The translations under genes and the position numbers were made by a program. The notes beneath the pieces are model-generated. The model was not told the DNA's origin. It ran no database searches and was given only the letters and a program-made list of their open reading frames with translations. DNA of 64,000 nucleotides from Acetobacter conturbans (GTDB taxonomy: Bacteria; Pseudomonadota; Alphaproteobacteria; Acetobacterales; Acetobacteraceae), in contig NZ_WOSY01000001.1 in assembly GCF_011516755.1 (NCBI RefSeq), positions 186,001-250,000 of the forward strand, read 5' to 3'. The first letter of the stretch is position 1; every line of letters starts with the position of its first letter. Shown here piece by piece: positions 35,436 through 44,848 of this stretch.

Positions 35436-36665
35436 TCATGCCGCGCGAACAACTCCTGTAATTGCGGCGATCATGTCTTCATCGTCGCACAATCCGACGA
35501 TCTGCCCGGCGTCCGTGATCAGGACCGGCATGCCGCTTTTCTGACGCAGCACCGCGACCGTGTTCAGGGTAGCGGAGGACGGCACGCAATAAACATGCCC
35601 GGGCACCACGGAGAGCAGGTCTACCTCCCCAATTTCCGGATTTTCGAGGGCGATTTCCAGCCCGTCCGCATTACGGATCGTGGCTGTCAGCGGATTGAAG
35701 AAATAATGCCCCCGGACATCCAGCTGGATGTTGTCGCTGTCCCAGCGCGGACAGGCGTCGAGCGGACGCATGACGCTGGCGGCGTTGATCAGCGGCAGCG
35801 GATTCATGTGCCGCACGAAGTCGCGGACATAATCATTCACCGGCGAGGAGATGATTTCCTGTGGGGAACCGGCCTGAATAATCCTCCCCTCGCGCATGAT
35901 GGCGATATGACTGCCGATGCGCAGGGCTTCGTCGATATCGTGGCTGACAAACAGGATGGTTTTCCGAAGGCGCTTCTGGAGGTCGAGCAGTTCGTCCTGC
36001 AGCTTGCGACGGATCAGCGGGTCGAGGGCGGAAAACGGCTCATCCATGAGGAGGATGTCGGCGTCGGTGGCAAAGGCGCGGGCCAGCCCGACACGCTGCT
36101 GCATACCGCCGGACAGTTCCGAGACATACGAGTTCGCCCAGCGGTTGAGGCCGACGAGTTCGAGCTTCTCATCGGCGATCTTGCGGCGGGCATTCGGTGT
36201 AAAGCCGCGAAGTTCCAGACCGAAGGCGACATTTTCGCGAACCGTGCGCCAGGGAAGCAGCCCGAACTGCTGGAACACCATGGTGACGCGCGTGCGGCGC
36301 ATGTCACGCAGCGTCTCATCGTCGCAGGAGGCGACATCGACGAAGGCCGTGCCGTTGCCGATCTCCACACTGCCGCGTGTCACACGGTTGAGGCGATTAG
36401 CGGCGCGCAGGAGGGTGGACTTTCCCGAACCCGACAGACCCATCAGAACGCTGATTTCACCACGGTGAATCTCGAGACTGGCGTTCGCCACACCGACGGT
36501 CACACCGAGCTCGGAGGCGATCTGCTCGCGGGTCCCTCCTTCGTCGAGACGTTTGACGGCCTGTGCCAGAGCGGTCTGTGAATTATGGCGATGAAAGAGG
36601 ATATCGACATTGCGGAACGCGAGGGCAGCACTTCCGGTACGGGGGGCCGTCGTGGGGGTTTCCAT
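35436..36665 (-). CDS. choV: Choline ABC transporter, ATP-binding protein
   Basis: A 409-residue ABC ATPase of the ProV/OpuAA type. Walker A is GLSGSGKST, the signature is ELSGGMQQRVGLARAFA, and Walker B is ILLMDEPFSALD. The C-terminal ~120 residues form a CBS-like regulatory part (MPVLITDAGQIVGLCDDEDM). The ATG at 36665 has AGGA 8 bases upstream. A TTG at 36683, overlapping the choW stop, is the alternative. It powers choline uptake with ChoW and ChoX. Confidence 0.93.
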   Translation of the reverse strand: METPTTAPRTGSAALAFRNVDILFHRHNSQTALAQAVKRLDEGGTREQIASELGVTVGVANASLEIHRGEISVLMGLSGSGKSTLLRAANRLNRVTRGSVEIGNGTAFVDVASCDDETLRDMRRTRVTMVFQQFGLLPWRTVRENVAFGLELRGFTPNARRKIADEKLELVGLNRWANSYVSELSGGMQQRVGLARAFATDADILLMDEPFSALDPLIRRKLQDELLDLQKRLRKTILFVSHDIDEALRIGSHIAIMREGRIIQAGSPQEIISSPVNDYVRDFVRHMNPLPLINAASVMRPLDACPRWDSDNIQLDVRGHYFFNPLTATIRNADGLEIALENPEIGEVDLLSVVPGHVYCVPSSATLNTVAVLRQKSGMPVLITDAGQIVGLCDDEDMIAAITGVVRAA

Positions 36666-36679
36666 CGTGACGTCCTCGC

Positions 36680-37525
36680 TCAATGGGTTTTCTTACGGCA
36701 GAGCCGGTCGAGAATGATGGCGACCAGCACGATGGCGAGGCCGGATTCAAACCCGGTGTCGATCTGAACCGTGTTCAGGGCGCGGACGACAGGAACACCT
36801 AGTCCACCGGCACCGACGAGGGCGGCGATGACCACCATCGACAGGCTGAGCATGATGCACTGGCTGAGGCCCTCGCGGATCATCGGCAGGGCGGCGGGCA
36901 CCTCCACTTTCCACAGGCGCTGGCGGGGTGTGGCCCCGAACGCGTCCCCCGCTTCGAGCAGGGCGCGCGGCACGGAGGAAATGCCGAGCTGGGTCATGCG
37001 GATCGGGGCTGGAATGGCGAACACGACGGTCGAAATGGTGCCGGGAACGGTGCCGAGGCCGAACAGGATCAGGGTCGGAATGAGATAAACGAAGGTGGGC
37101 AGGGTCTGCATCAGGTCGAGCACGGGATGCAGACCCCGGGCAAGCCAGGGGCGGTGCGCGGAGGCGATGCCGATGGGCACGCCGATGAGCATGCAGGTGA
37201 CGGTGGAGAAGAAGATAAGCGACAGGGTCGCCATCGTATCTTCCCAGTAACCCTGATTGATGATGAACAGCAGTCCGAAGGCGACGAGGGCGCATGGCGC
37301 GATGGCCCGTTTCCAGAACCAGACGCCGACGGTGAGAAGTGCTACGAACAGGACGGATGGAATGGAAATCAGCAGATTAGTGAACCCGTCGGCGCATGAG
37401 CCGATCACGTCGCTGAGAGCGTTGAAGAACCCCTGGCAGTGATCTCTGATCCAGTCGACAGCGGAGGACGCGGCCGCGCCCACAGGAATTTTATGTGAGG
37501 TAATCCATTCTTCGACGCCGTTCAT
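36680..37525 (-). CDS. choW: Choline ABC transporter, permease
   Basis: A 281-residue inner-membrane permease with about six hydrophobic segments. The conserved coupling loop is seen as EAGDAFGATPRQRLWKVEVP followed by ALPMIREGL, the EAA motif of binding-protein-dependent permeases. Sequences near MQTLPTFVYLIPTLILFGLG match the ProW/OpuAB group. The start is ATG 37525; a GTG at 37534 is also possible. It is the first gene of the cho unit and divergent from the betI-betB gene, with ~520 bases of shared regulatory DNA. Confidence 0.92.
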   Translation of the reverse strand: MNGVEEWITSHKIPVGAAASSAVDWIRDHCQGFFNALSDVIGSCADGFTNLLISIPSVLFVALLTVGVWFWKRAIAPCALVAFGLLFIINQGYWEDTMATLSLIFFSTVTCMLIGVPIGIASAHRPWLARGLHPVLDLMQTLPTFVYLIPTLILFGLGTVPGTISTVVFAIPAPIRMTQLGISSVPRALLEAGDAFGATPRQRLWKVEVPAALPMIREGLSQCIMLSLSMVVIAALVGAGGLGVPVVRALNTVQIDTGFESGLAIVLVAIILDRLCRKKTH

Positions 37526-37867
37526 TGCTTTCACTTCACGATCTGGAAATTTCGGGCCTGGCCAGGGCGAGCGATAGAGCCGTGTGAATCTTTGTGACCG
37601 CCGCGACTTCCGGAACAGGCAAGCGATGCTGACATCCGGGTCTCCCCTCCACTTTCAGTTCGATATCGCAACATGTCCAGCATCTGTTTCGAAATAGCCG
37701 CCTCATTCGCCTGTCGGAAATCAGCAGATATGGATGATGCGAGAGTTCATTTCGGCCATGACCCCAGACCGCCTTCATCATTGCGGGTCTGGAACAGACA
37801 AGAATTGATTTATTCCGACATCGGATTGGATAGAGACGCCTTTTCGAACAGAATGAGCACTCAGGAC

Positions 37868-37885
37868 ATTGAATGAGCGGTCAAT
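37868..37885. promoter_or_regulatory. Candidate BetI operator 1
   Basis: ATTGA at 37868-37872 and TCAAT at 37881-37885 form an inverted repeat with an 8-base centre. The half-sites match those of known BetI operators (ATTGA...TCAAT). It lies just upstream of the promoter candidate. Confidence 0.5.
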
Positions 37886-37895
37886 TTCCACTCAC

Positions 37896-37926
37896 TTGAT
37901 CTGAGGACTATATTTTTTCTTATAAA
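37896..37926 (+). promoter_or_regulatory. Candidate promoter of betI-betB
   Basis: TTGATC at 37896-37901 and TTATAA at 37920-37925 are 18 bases apart, a reasonable sigma70 -35/-10 pair. It is located between the two candidate operators. Confidence 0.35.
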
Positions 37927-38012
37927 AACACGCTTATCCGCCAGAAACTCTTCCGCTTGACGGCAGTTGCATTTCTGTGGACATTTCTTTTCCGTTTCGA
38001 CATAAGCGCCCC

Positions 38013-38030
38013 GTTAAATGGTCATTCAAT
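38013..38030. promoter_or_regulatory. Candidate BetI operator 2
   Basis: Its reverse complement begins ATTGAATGA, identical to the first nine bases of operator 1, and the other half (TTTAAC) is a degenerate match. It lies 20 bases before the preferred start at 38050, in a position to block elongation or transcription. It also argues against the longer upstream starts. Confidence 0.4.
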
Positions 38031-38049
38031 GCCTTGTCCGGAGCAAATG

Positions 38050-40143
38050 ATGCAGCCTCCCACCCCTTCCGCCATGACCCGACTGGATGATGACCGACGT
38101 CGCAGTTTCGTGTCCGCAACATTGTCGGTACTGGCCGATCACGGATATGTGGGCGCGACGCTGGCGCGGATCGCGGAACGCGCAGATGTGTCTCCGAGCC
38201 TGCTGGTTCATTATTTCGGCGATAAGGATACGCTGCTCGCCACCGCGTTCTGGTTCCTCTCCGAATCGTTACGCGGTGAAATCCTGAATCGCTTTTCAAC
38301 CGCTCACACGCCGCGCGAGCGTTTGCAGGCGGTGATCGATTCCCTGCTTGCCCGCGACCAGTTCCAGCAGGAGGAAGGTGCAACCTGGCTTTCCTTCTGG
38401 GGGCAGGTTCCTTACGTGCCGACGCTGAAGCGCATCCAGCGGATCTACCAGAAGCGGATGCTGTCCAATCTTTCCCATGACCTGAAGGCGCTCCTGCCCG
38501 GTCGGAATGTTTATTCCCTCGCCACCTCCATCGCGGCGCTGATCGACGGCACATGGCTGCGGGCGGCACTGTCGGAATGGGAAGAAGCGGACAGCGCGGG
38601 CGCACGGGCGCAGGTCACGGCCTTTCTGGACAGCCAGATCGCGTTGTATCAGGCCAGCCTGCCTGCTCCGTCCATTCAGAAGGGTGCGCAGGAAATCTGC
38701 TCCAACTGGATCAATGGTCGCGCTGCCCCGTCGGGCGGCCCCCGGTTCGAGACACGCAATCCAGCGACCGGTGAGGTTCTGGCTGAAGTTGAGATCGCCG
38801 GTGAGACGGAACATACCGCTGCCGTTGAGAGCGCGAAGCGCGGGCAGAAGATCTGGGCACGGATGACCGGCACCGAGCGTGGACGTATTCTGCGCAAGGC
38901 TGCGGATCTTTTGCGGCGTGACAACGATATTCTTGCACGCATTGAAACGCTGGACACCGGCAAGCCGATTGCCGAGACGACGACGGTGGATATTCTCTCC
39001 GGTGCGGATGCGCTCGAATATTTCGGCTCCGTTGCCTGCACGATCAATGGCGAGGCGATTGATCTGGGCGAGCAGGCCTTTGCCTATACACGCCGTGAAC
39101 CTCTCGGTGTGACGGCAGGCATCGGCGCGTGGAACTATCCGATCCAGATCGCCTGCTGGAAGTCCGCTCCGGCGCTGGCCTGCGGCAATGCAATGATCTT
39201 CAAGAGTTCGGAGATGACACCGCTGACATCCGTGCGTCTGGCCGAGATATATCGCGAGGCGGGTGTGCCGGACGGTGTGTTCAATGTGCTGCACGGCGCA
39301 GGAGAGGTCGGCCGTCGTCTCTGCGCCGATCCGGATATTCGCAAAGTCAGCCTTACGGGTTCGGTCTCCACCGGCAAGGCGGTGATGCGCGAAGCCGCCA
39401 ATACGCTGAAATATGTCACGCTGGAACTGGGAGGGAAATCTCCCCTCATTATCTTTGACGATGCTGACGTGGACAACGCTGTGTCCGCTGCCCTGCTTGC
39501 AAACTTCTATTCAGGTGGTGAAATCTGCTCGAATGGCACACGGGTTTTCGTGCAGTCCGGCATCCGTGACCGGTTCCTTGCCGAACTGAAGCGGCGCGTC
39601 GAGGCGATGAAAATTGGTGATCCGCTGGCGATGGATACAGATGTGGGAGCGCTCATCAGCGCGCCGCATCTGGAAAAAGTCATGTCATATGTTGAAAGTG
39701 GAATTGCCGAAGGGGCCCAGCTCCTGACAGGTGGTCAGCGCGTGACCGAAGGTGCATTCGGCAAGGGCGCGTTCATGCAGCCGACAATCTTTGTCGGTTG
39801 CAATGACGACATGAAGATCGCGCGTGAGGAAATCTTCGGTCCTGTCATGACGGTTCTCGATTTCCGGGATGAGGAAGAGGTCATTGCCCGCGCCAATGCC
39901 ACCGAGTTCGGGCTGGCGGCTGGCGTGTTCACGAACAACCTTGCACGTGGGCACCGTGTCGTGGCGGCACTGGAAGCCGGGACATGCTGGATCAATCAGT
40001 ACAACATCACGCCGATCGAAATGCCGTTCGGTGGCTACAAACAGTCCGGGCTGGGTCGTGAAAACAGTCAGGCGGCGCTTGAACATTACACGCAACTCAA
40101 GAGCGTTTACGTGGCGCTCGGCAATGTTGAATCGCCTTACTGA
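38050..40143 (+). CDS. betIB: BetI-BetB fusion: TetR repressor joined to betaine-aldehyde dehydrogenase
   Basis: One unbroken 697-codon frame holds two normally separate proteins. Residues ~8-207 are BetI: a TetR helix-turn-helix (GATLARIAERADVSPSLLVH, then YFGDKDTLLA) and a full ligand domain ending LDSQIALYQASL. After a linker of about 8 residues, residues ~215-697 are a complete BetB of about 483 residues. Seen there are GAWNYPIQIACWKSAPALAC, the catalytic Glu in VTLELGGKSP and the catalytic Cys in GGEICSNGTRVFV. No stop and no plausible ATG lies at the junction. The ATG at 38050 has GGAG 6 bases upstream; the frame extends to 37957. BetB makes glycine betaine and BetI represses in a choline-dependent way. 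Confidence 0.9.
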   Translation: MQPPTPSAMTRLDDDRRRSFVSATLSVLADHGYVGATLARIAERADVSPSLLVHYFGDKDTLLATAFWFLSESLRGEILNRFSTAHTPRERLQAVIDSLLARDQFQQEEGATWLSFWGQVPYVPTLKRIQRIYQKRMLSNLSHDLKALLPGRNVYSLATSIAALIDGTWLRAALSEWEEADSAGARAQVTAFLDSQIALYQASLPAPSIQKGAQEICSNWINGRAAPSGGPRFETRNPATGEVLAEVEIAGETEHTAAVESAKRGQKIWARMTGTERGRILRKAADLLRRDNDILARIETLDTGKPIAETTTVDILSGADALEYFGSVACTINGEAIDLGEQAFAYTRREPLGVTAGIGAWNYPIQIACWKSAPALACGNAMIFKSSEMTPLTSVRLAEIYREAGVPDGVFNVLHGAGEVGRRLCADPDIRKVSLTGSVSTGKAVMREAANTLKYVTLELGGKSPLIIFDDADVDNAVSAALLANFYSGGEICSNGTRVFVQSGIRDRFLAELKRRVEAMKIGDPLAMDTDVGALISAPHLEKVMSYVESGIAEGAQLLTGGQRVTEGAFGKGAFMQPTIFVGCNDDMKIAREEIFGPVMTVLDFRDEEEVIARANATEFGLAAGVFTNNLARGHRVVAALEAGTCWINQYNITPIEMPFGGYKQSGLGRENSQAALEHYTQLKSVYVALGNVESPY

Positions 40144-40154
40144 GGAGGCAGGCC

Positions 40155-41813
40155 ATGGAACAGGAATTTGATTATATCGTCGTCGGGGCCGGGTCTGCCG
40201 GGTGCGTTCTGGCCAATCGCCTGACGGAAGATGGTAAAAACACCGTGCTGCTGCTGGAGTTTGGTGGCAGCGACAAGTCGATCATCGTTCAAATGCCGAC
40301 GGCGCTGGCGATGCCGATGCATTCCAAACGTTTCAACTGGTTTTACGAAAGCGAGCCCGAGCCGCATCTTGACGGTCGACGCATGTTCACGCCGCGCGGC
40401 AAGGGGCTGGGCGGTTCCTCCTCCATCAACGGCATGGTGTATGTGCGCGGCAATGCGCTCGACTTTGAAGACTGGGTGAAAGAGGGAGCGGCTGGCTGGT
40501 CCTACGCCGATGTTCTGCCCTACTTCAAAAAAGCCGAGTCCTGCACGGAAGGCGATGACGTCTATCGTGGCCGCACCGGCCCGCTGCACACCCAGTATGG
40601 CACGGTGGACAATCCGCTTCATGCGGCATGGCTGAAGGCGGGCTATCAGGCCGGATATCCGGTCACGCACGACTATAACGGCTATCAGCAGGAAGGCTTC
40701 GACAAGATGAGCATGACCGTCAAGGACGGTCGGCGCTGGAATACAGCCAATGCTTATCTGCGGCCTGTGATGCACCGGAAGAATCTGGACGTGCATCAGC
40801 AGGCGCGCGCGACGAAGATCCTGTTCGAGGGCAAGCGGGCGGTTGGGGTTTCCTACGCGCGTGGGAGCAAAGAGTGTGTGGCCCGCGCGCGCAAGGAAGT
40901 CATTCTCTGCGGTGGTTCAATCAATTCGCCGCAGCTCCTGCTGCTTTCTGGAATCGGTCCTGCCGATCAGCTTCGGGCGCTCGGCATTCCCGTGATTGCG
41001 GACCGGCCCGGCGTGGGCGAGAATTTGCAGGATCATCTGGAATTTTACTTTCAGATCGCCTGCAAGAAACCGATCACGCTCTATTCAGCCATGAGTCCGC
41101 TGGCGAAGCTGAAAATCGGGCTGCGCTGGATTCTACGGAAAGATGGTCTTGGGGCCACGAACCATTTCGAGAGCTGTGGGTTCATCCGGAGCAAGGCAAG
41201 CGTTCCCTACCCGGACATTCAGTTCCATTTCCTGCCGCTGGCCGTGACGTATGACGGCAAGGGACTGGCATCGGGTCACGGTTATCAGGCACATGTCGGT
41301 CCGATGCGCTCCAAGAGCCGCGGGCATGTTCGGCTGAAATCGACAAATCCTGCGGACAAGCCGGCCATTCTCTTCAACTATCTGAGCCATCCTGATGACT
41401 GGGAGGAAATGCGCGCCTGCGTGCGGCTGACGCGCGAACTTTTCAATCAGGAAGCGTTCCAGCCTTTCCACGGCAATGAATTGCAGCCCGGCGAAGACTG
41501 CACGTCGGACGAGCAGATCGACACCTTCATCCGCCAGAAGGTGGAAAGCGCTCTACACCCGTCATGCACCTGCAAAATGGGTGCCGTGGACGATCCGATG
41601 GCCGTGGTTGATCCGCAAACGCGGGTGATCGGTGTGGAAGGTCTGCGTGTGGTGGATTCTTCCATCATGCCGCGTGTCACCAATGGTAATCTGAATGCGC
41701 CGACGACGATGATTGCGGAAAAGGCTGCCGATCACATCCTCGGTCGGCCTATGCTGACGCCATCGCATGCACCGTATTACGTCGCTCCACACTGGGAGAC
41801 CCGGCAACGCTGA
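40155..41813 (+). CDS. betA: Choline dehydrogenase (GMC oxidoreductase)
   Basis: A 552-residue FAD enzyme oxidising choline to betaine aldehyde. The N-terminal FAD motif is YIVVGAGSAGCVLANRL. GMC signature 1 is GKGLGGSSSINGMVYVRGN, and GGSINSPQLLLLSGIGP is signature 2. The C-terminus carries the catalytic His in ALHPSCTCKMG and the Asn region RVTNGNLNAPT. AGGAGG is placed ideally, 11 bases after the betI-betB stop. It forms the choline-to-betaine pathway with the preceding dehydrogenase. Confidence 0.95.
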   Translation: MEQEFDYIVVGAGSAGCVLANRLTEDGKNTVLLLEFGGSDKSIIVQMPTALAMPMHSKRFNWFYESEPEPHLDGRRMFTPRGKGLGGSSSINGMVYVRGNALDFEDWVKEGAAGWSYADVLPYFKKAESCTEGDDVYRGRTGPLHTQYGTVDNPLHAAWLKAGYQAGYPVTHDYNGYQQEGFDKMSMTVKDGRRWNTANAYLRPVMHRKNLDVHQQARATKILFEGKRAVGVSYARGSKECVARARKEVILCGGSINSPQLLLLSGIGPADQLRALGIPVIADRPGVGENLQDHLEFYFQIACKKPITLYSAMSPLAKLKIGLRWILRKDGLGATNHFESCGFIRSKASVPYPDIQFHFLPLAVTYDGKGLASGHGYQAHVGPMRSKSRGHVRLKSTNPADKPAILFNYLSHPDDWEEMRACVRLTRELFNQEAFQPFHGNELQPGEDCTSDEQIDTFIRQKVESALHPSCTCKMGAVDDPMAVVDPQTRVIGVEGLRVVDSSIMPRVTNGNLNAPTTMIAEKAADHILGRPMLTPSHAPYYVAPHWETRQR

Positions 41814-41850
41814 GGAGGCCGGTCCTCATGAGAATGGGAAATCCGATGTC

Positions 41851-42489
41851 ATGTCTGTGACGATTGAGACAATCAGCGATGAACGTCTTCTTGGGGTTGT
41901 CCCTGATCTCGCACGGTTGCGGATCACGGTCTTCCGTGAGTGGCCATATCTCTATGACGGCAACCTCACCTATGAGGAAGATTATCTGCGTGCCTACATG
42001 CAGAGTCCGGGCACGGCGGTTATCGTCGCACGAGATGGCGACAGGGTTGTCGGTGCCTCGACATGCCTGCCCCTGAAAGACGAGATGGACTGCATCCGCG
42101 CGCCCTTCGAAGAACGCGGGCTCTCGATGGACGATTTCTTTTACTTTGGGGAATCCGTCCTGCAGGAGGCGTATCGTGGACAGGGTATCGGTGTGCGTTT
42201 CTTTGAGGAGCGCGAGCGTCATGCACGCTCCGCGAGCGCTGCACCGTTTGCCGTATTCTGCGCTGTGCGACGCTGGAAAACCGATCCGCGGCGCCCAGAG
42301 AACGCGAAATCGCTGGTGGATTTCTGGGCGAAACGTGGCTTCTCTCCCCTGCCCGACGTCTTCTGTCATCTCGACTGGAAAGAACCGGGTATTGTTGGCG
42401 AGCGGGATCACATGCTCGATTTCCACATCAAGTCACTCAATGGCGCCCCGATCCCGGAGGCGCTGCTACCAAAGGAACAGGCCGGATGA
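41851..42489 (+). CDS. GNAT-family N-acetyltransferase
   Basis: A 212-residue protein. The acetyl-CoA-binding motif A is seen in VLQEAYRGQGIGVRFFEERE (Q/R-x-x-G-x-G/A). The preceding strand FYFGESV and the following part AVFCAVRRW complete the fold. The start at 41851 removes an out-of-place leader that overlaps betA. It begins 37 bases after betA and its stop overlaps the nitrilase start by 4 bases (ATGA), so the two work together. In some nitrilase-superfamily branches these two domains are one polypeptide. The substrate is unknown. Confidence 0.83.
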   Translation: MSVTIETISDERLLGVVPDLARLRITVFREWPYLYDGNLTYEEDYLRAYMQSPGTAVIVARDGDRVVGASTCLPLKDEMDCIRAPFEERGLSMDDFFYFGESVLQEAYRGQGIGVRFFEERERHARSASAAPFAVFCAVRRWKTDPRRPENAKSLVDFWAKRGFSPLPDVFCHLDWKEPGIVGERDHMLDFHIKSLNGAPIPEALLPKEQAG

Positions 42490-43367
42490 GCACTTCTCTT
42501 CGTCTTGGCGTGCTGGCATGGGAAGTTGCGAAAATCGACTCTCTCGAAGAGTATGCGGCACATCTTGATCGGCTGGTGGCCGAAGGGGCGGCGCAGGCAG
42601 ACCTGCTGCTGATGCCGGAATATTCCTGCATGGAAGCCGCTGCCGCCATCACGAAGGAACCCGATCCCTCTGCCGAGCTGGATGCGATCTGTCTGCACAG
42701 TGATGCGCTTCTCACGATCATGCGGGATGCTGCGAAGAAGCATGCCGTCTGGATGATGCCGGGGACGTTACCGCGCCCGGAGGCGGCGGGAGTGCGCAAT
42801 CGCGCGCCGTTGATCGCGCCGGATGGGTCCGTGGCGTTTCAGGACAAGCACGTCATGACACGGTTCGAGAACGAGTCATGGGGTGTGAAGGCAGGCAATC
42901 CGCCGGGCGTGTTCGAGACGCCCTGGGGTCTGATCGGAACGTCCGTCTGCTATGATTCGGAATTTCCGATGCTGGCACGGGCTCAGGTCGAAGTGGGGGC
43001 ATGGCTCATACTTGTCCCGACCTGCACGGATTCCATGCATGGTTTCAATCGTGTGAAGATTTCGGCGCAGGCGCGAGCGCTGGAAAACCAGTGTTTCGTA
43101 GCGGTTTCCCCCACTGTAGGGGAGGCCCCCTGGCTGGCCACGCTGGATGAGAATCATGGTTGTGCGGGGATTTACGGGCCGGTGGATCGAGGATTTCCGG
43201 CTGACGGCGTGATCGCAGAAGGAAAGCTTGATACTGGCGGCTGGATCTTCGCTACACTCGATCAGGCTTCTCTCCATGAGGTGCGTAAGAACGGCGCAGT
43301 CCGTAACTGTCGTGACTGGCCGGTCACTGTGCCGCCTGCCGAAAAGAACGCTTTTTCGGGAGCCTGA
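42486..43367 (+). CDS. Carbon-nitrogen hydrolase (nitrilase superfamily)
   Basis: A 293-residue amidase-type enzyme. The catalytic triad is visible: Glu in LLLMPEYSC (near residue 42), Lys in FQDKHVMTRFE (near 119) and Cys in GTSVCYDSEFPM (near 156). The family cleaves nonpeptide C-N bonds, or in rare cases transfers acyl groups. ATG overlaps the acetyltransferase stop. Its place after betA suggests a nitrogen compound linked to choline or betaine metabolism, but this is context only. Confidence 0.86.
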   Translation: MSTSLRLGVLAWEVAKIDSLEEYAAHLDRLVAEGAAQADLLLMPEYSCMEAAAAITKEPDPSAELDAICLHSDALLTIMRDAAKKHAVWMMPGTLPRPEAAGVRNRAPLIAPDGSVAFQDKHVMTRFENESWGVKAGNPPGVFETPWGLIGTSVCYDSEFPMLARAQVEVGAWLILVPTCTDSMHGFNRVKISAQARALENQCFVAVSPTVGEAPWLATLDENHGCAGIYGPVDRGFPADGVIAEGKLDTGGWIFATLDQASLHEVRKNGAVRNCRDWPVTVPPAEKNAFSGA

Positions 43368-43517
43368 CGATTCCCGCGTTTCCGGGCAAGGAGACGTCGC
43401 AAATATGAAAGTATCGCACGGCGTCTTTCCCTTATGATTTCATGAAATGCCGGGAGCACGGGAATGAAGCCCTGTCTTTCCGGCTTCCCAACTCTGGTCT
43501 GAGGCACGGTAAGAATC

Positions 43518-44807
43518 ATGAGCGCAGATACATTGAAGAGTTTTTTCCAGTCCCCGCTGAGTGTTATTGATCCGGAGGTATTCTCTGCGATTGAGAGCGA
43601 GTTTGAGCGTCAGCGCGACGGGATTGAGCTGATTGCCTCGGAGAACATGGTGTCGGAGGCTGTTCTGCAGGCTCAGGGCAGCGTTCTGACCAACAAATAC
43701 GCCGAGGGCTATCCGGGCCGTCGCTACTATGGCGGCTGCTCCGAGGTCGACAAGGTCGAAGTTCTCGCCATCGAGCGCGCGAAACAGATGTTCAGCGTGG
43801 GCTTTGCCAACGTGCAGCCGCATTCGGGCGCCAACGCCAACCAGGCGGCGTTCATGGCCGTCGTGACGCCGGGCGACACGGTGCTGGGCATGAGCCTCGC
43901 CGCCGGTGGTCACCTGACGCACGGTGCGGCTCCGAACTATTCCGGCAAGTGGTTCAACGCCGTGCAGTATGGCGTGCGCAAGCAGGACGGCTATCTCGAT
44001 TATGACGAGATGGAAGCCCTCGCCCGTGAGCACAAGCCGAAGCTGATCGTCGCCGGCAGCTCGGCCTATCCGCGGATCATCGATTTTGCTCGTTTCCGCA
44101 AGATCGCTGACGAGGTCGGCGCTTTCCTGATGGTGGACATGGCGCACTTCGCCGGTCTGGTAGCGGCTGGTCTTTATCCGAGCCCGATCCCGCATGCCGA
44201 CATCGTCACCACGACGACGCACAAGACTCTCCGCGGTCCGCGTGGCGGCCTGATCCTGACCAACAGCGAAGTGCTGGCGAAAAAGATCAACTCCGCCGTG
44301 TTCCCCGGTCTACAGGGTGGACCGCTGATGCACGTGATCGCTGCCAAGGCCGTCGCGTTCGGCGAGGCGTTGCAGCCGGAGTTCGCCGAGTATCAGAAAG
44401 CTGTCGCGGCGAACGCGAAGGTGCTGGGCGAAGTGCTCGTCGAGCGCGGTTTCGACCTCGTGACGGGTGGCACGGACAGCCATCTGCTGCTGGTCGATCT
44501 GCGTCCGAAGAAGGTGACGGGCAAGATCGCGGAAAAGGCGCTGGAGCGTGCGGGTATCACGGCGAACAAGAACGCCGTGCCGTTCGATCCGGAGAAGCCT
44601 GCGATCACGTCCGGCATTCGTCTCGGCAGCCCGGCGGCGACGGCGCGTGGTTTTCGCGAGGCGGAGTTCCGTGCGGTCGGCGAGATGATCGACGAAGTGC
44701 TGACCGCGCTGGCGGCCTCTGGCGGCGAGGGCGATGCGGCTGTCGAGAACGCTGTCCACGAGCGCGTCAAGGCGCTCTGCACGCAGTTCCCTATCTATAA
44801 TCAGTGA
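43518..44807 (+). CDS. glyA: Serine hydroxymethyltransferase
   Basis: A 429-residue PLP enzyme interconverting serine and glycine with tetrahydrofolate. The cofactor lysine is in [17 protein letters not shown]. The N-terminus [19 protein letters not shown] followed by [17 protein letters not shown] is diagnostic. It follows the nitrilase by 150 bases, a gap with no clear riboswitch, so it may have its own promoter. It could serve housekeeping one-carbon metabolism, or glycine produced by betaine breakdown. No betaine demethylation genes are in this window. Confidence 0.97.
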   Translation: MSADTLKSFFQSPLSVIDPEVFSAIESEFERQRDGIELIASENMVSEAVLQAQGSVLTNKYAEGYPGRRYYGGCSEVDKVEVLAIERAKQMFSVGFANVQPHSGANANQAAFMAVVTPGDTVLGMSLAAGGHLTHGAAPNYSGKWFNAVQYGVRKQDGYLDYDEMEALAREHKPKLIVAGSSAYPRIIDFARFRKIADEVGAFLMVDMAHFAGLVAAGLYPSPIPHADIVTTTTHKTLRGPRGGLILTNSEVLAKKINSAVFPGLQGGPLMHVIAAKAVAFGEALQPEFAEYQKAVAANAKVLGEVLVERGFDLVTGGTDSHLLLVDLRPKKVTGKIAEKALERAGITANKNAVPFDPEKPAITSGIRLGSPAATARGFREAEFRAVGEMIDEVLTALAASGGEGDAAVENAVHERVKALCTQFPIYNQ

Positions 44808-44848
44808 TTCCCGTTTTCTGAGGACGCAAAAGAGTTTCAGGAGCATTC

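Larger units (their letters stand above)
37526..38049. promoter_or_regulatory. Divergent control region between choW and betI-betB
   Basis: About 520 bases without a credible gene. It holds two related inverted repeats (37868 and 38013) and a sigma70-like promoter candidate for the bet side (37896). The layout matches a region where one choline-responsive repressor controls both uptake and oxidation genes. Confidence 0.55.

Noticed and set aside
43368-43517. Glycine riboswitch before glyA
   Set aside because: The spacer is short and shows none of the conserved glycine-aptamer segments.
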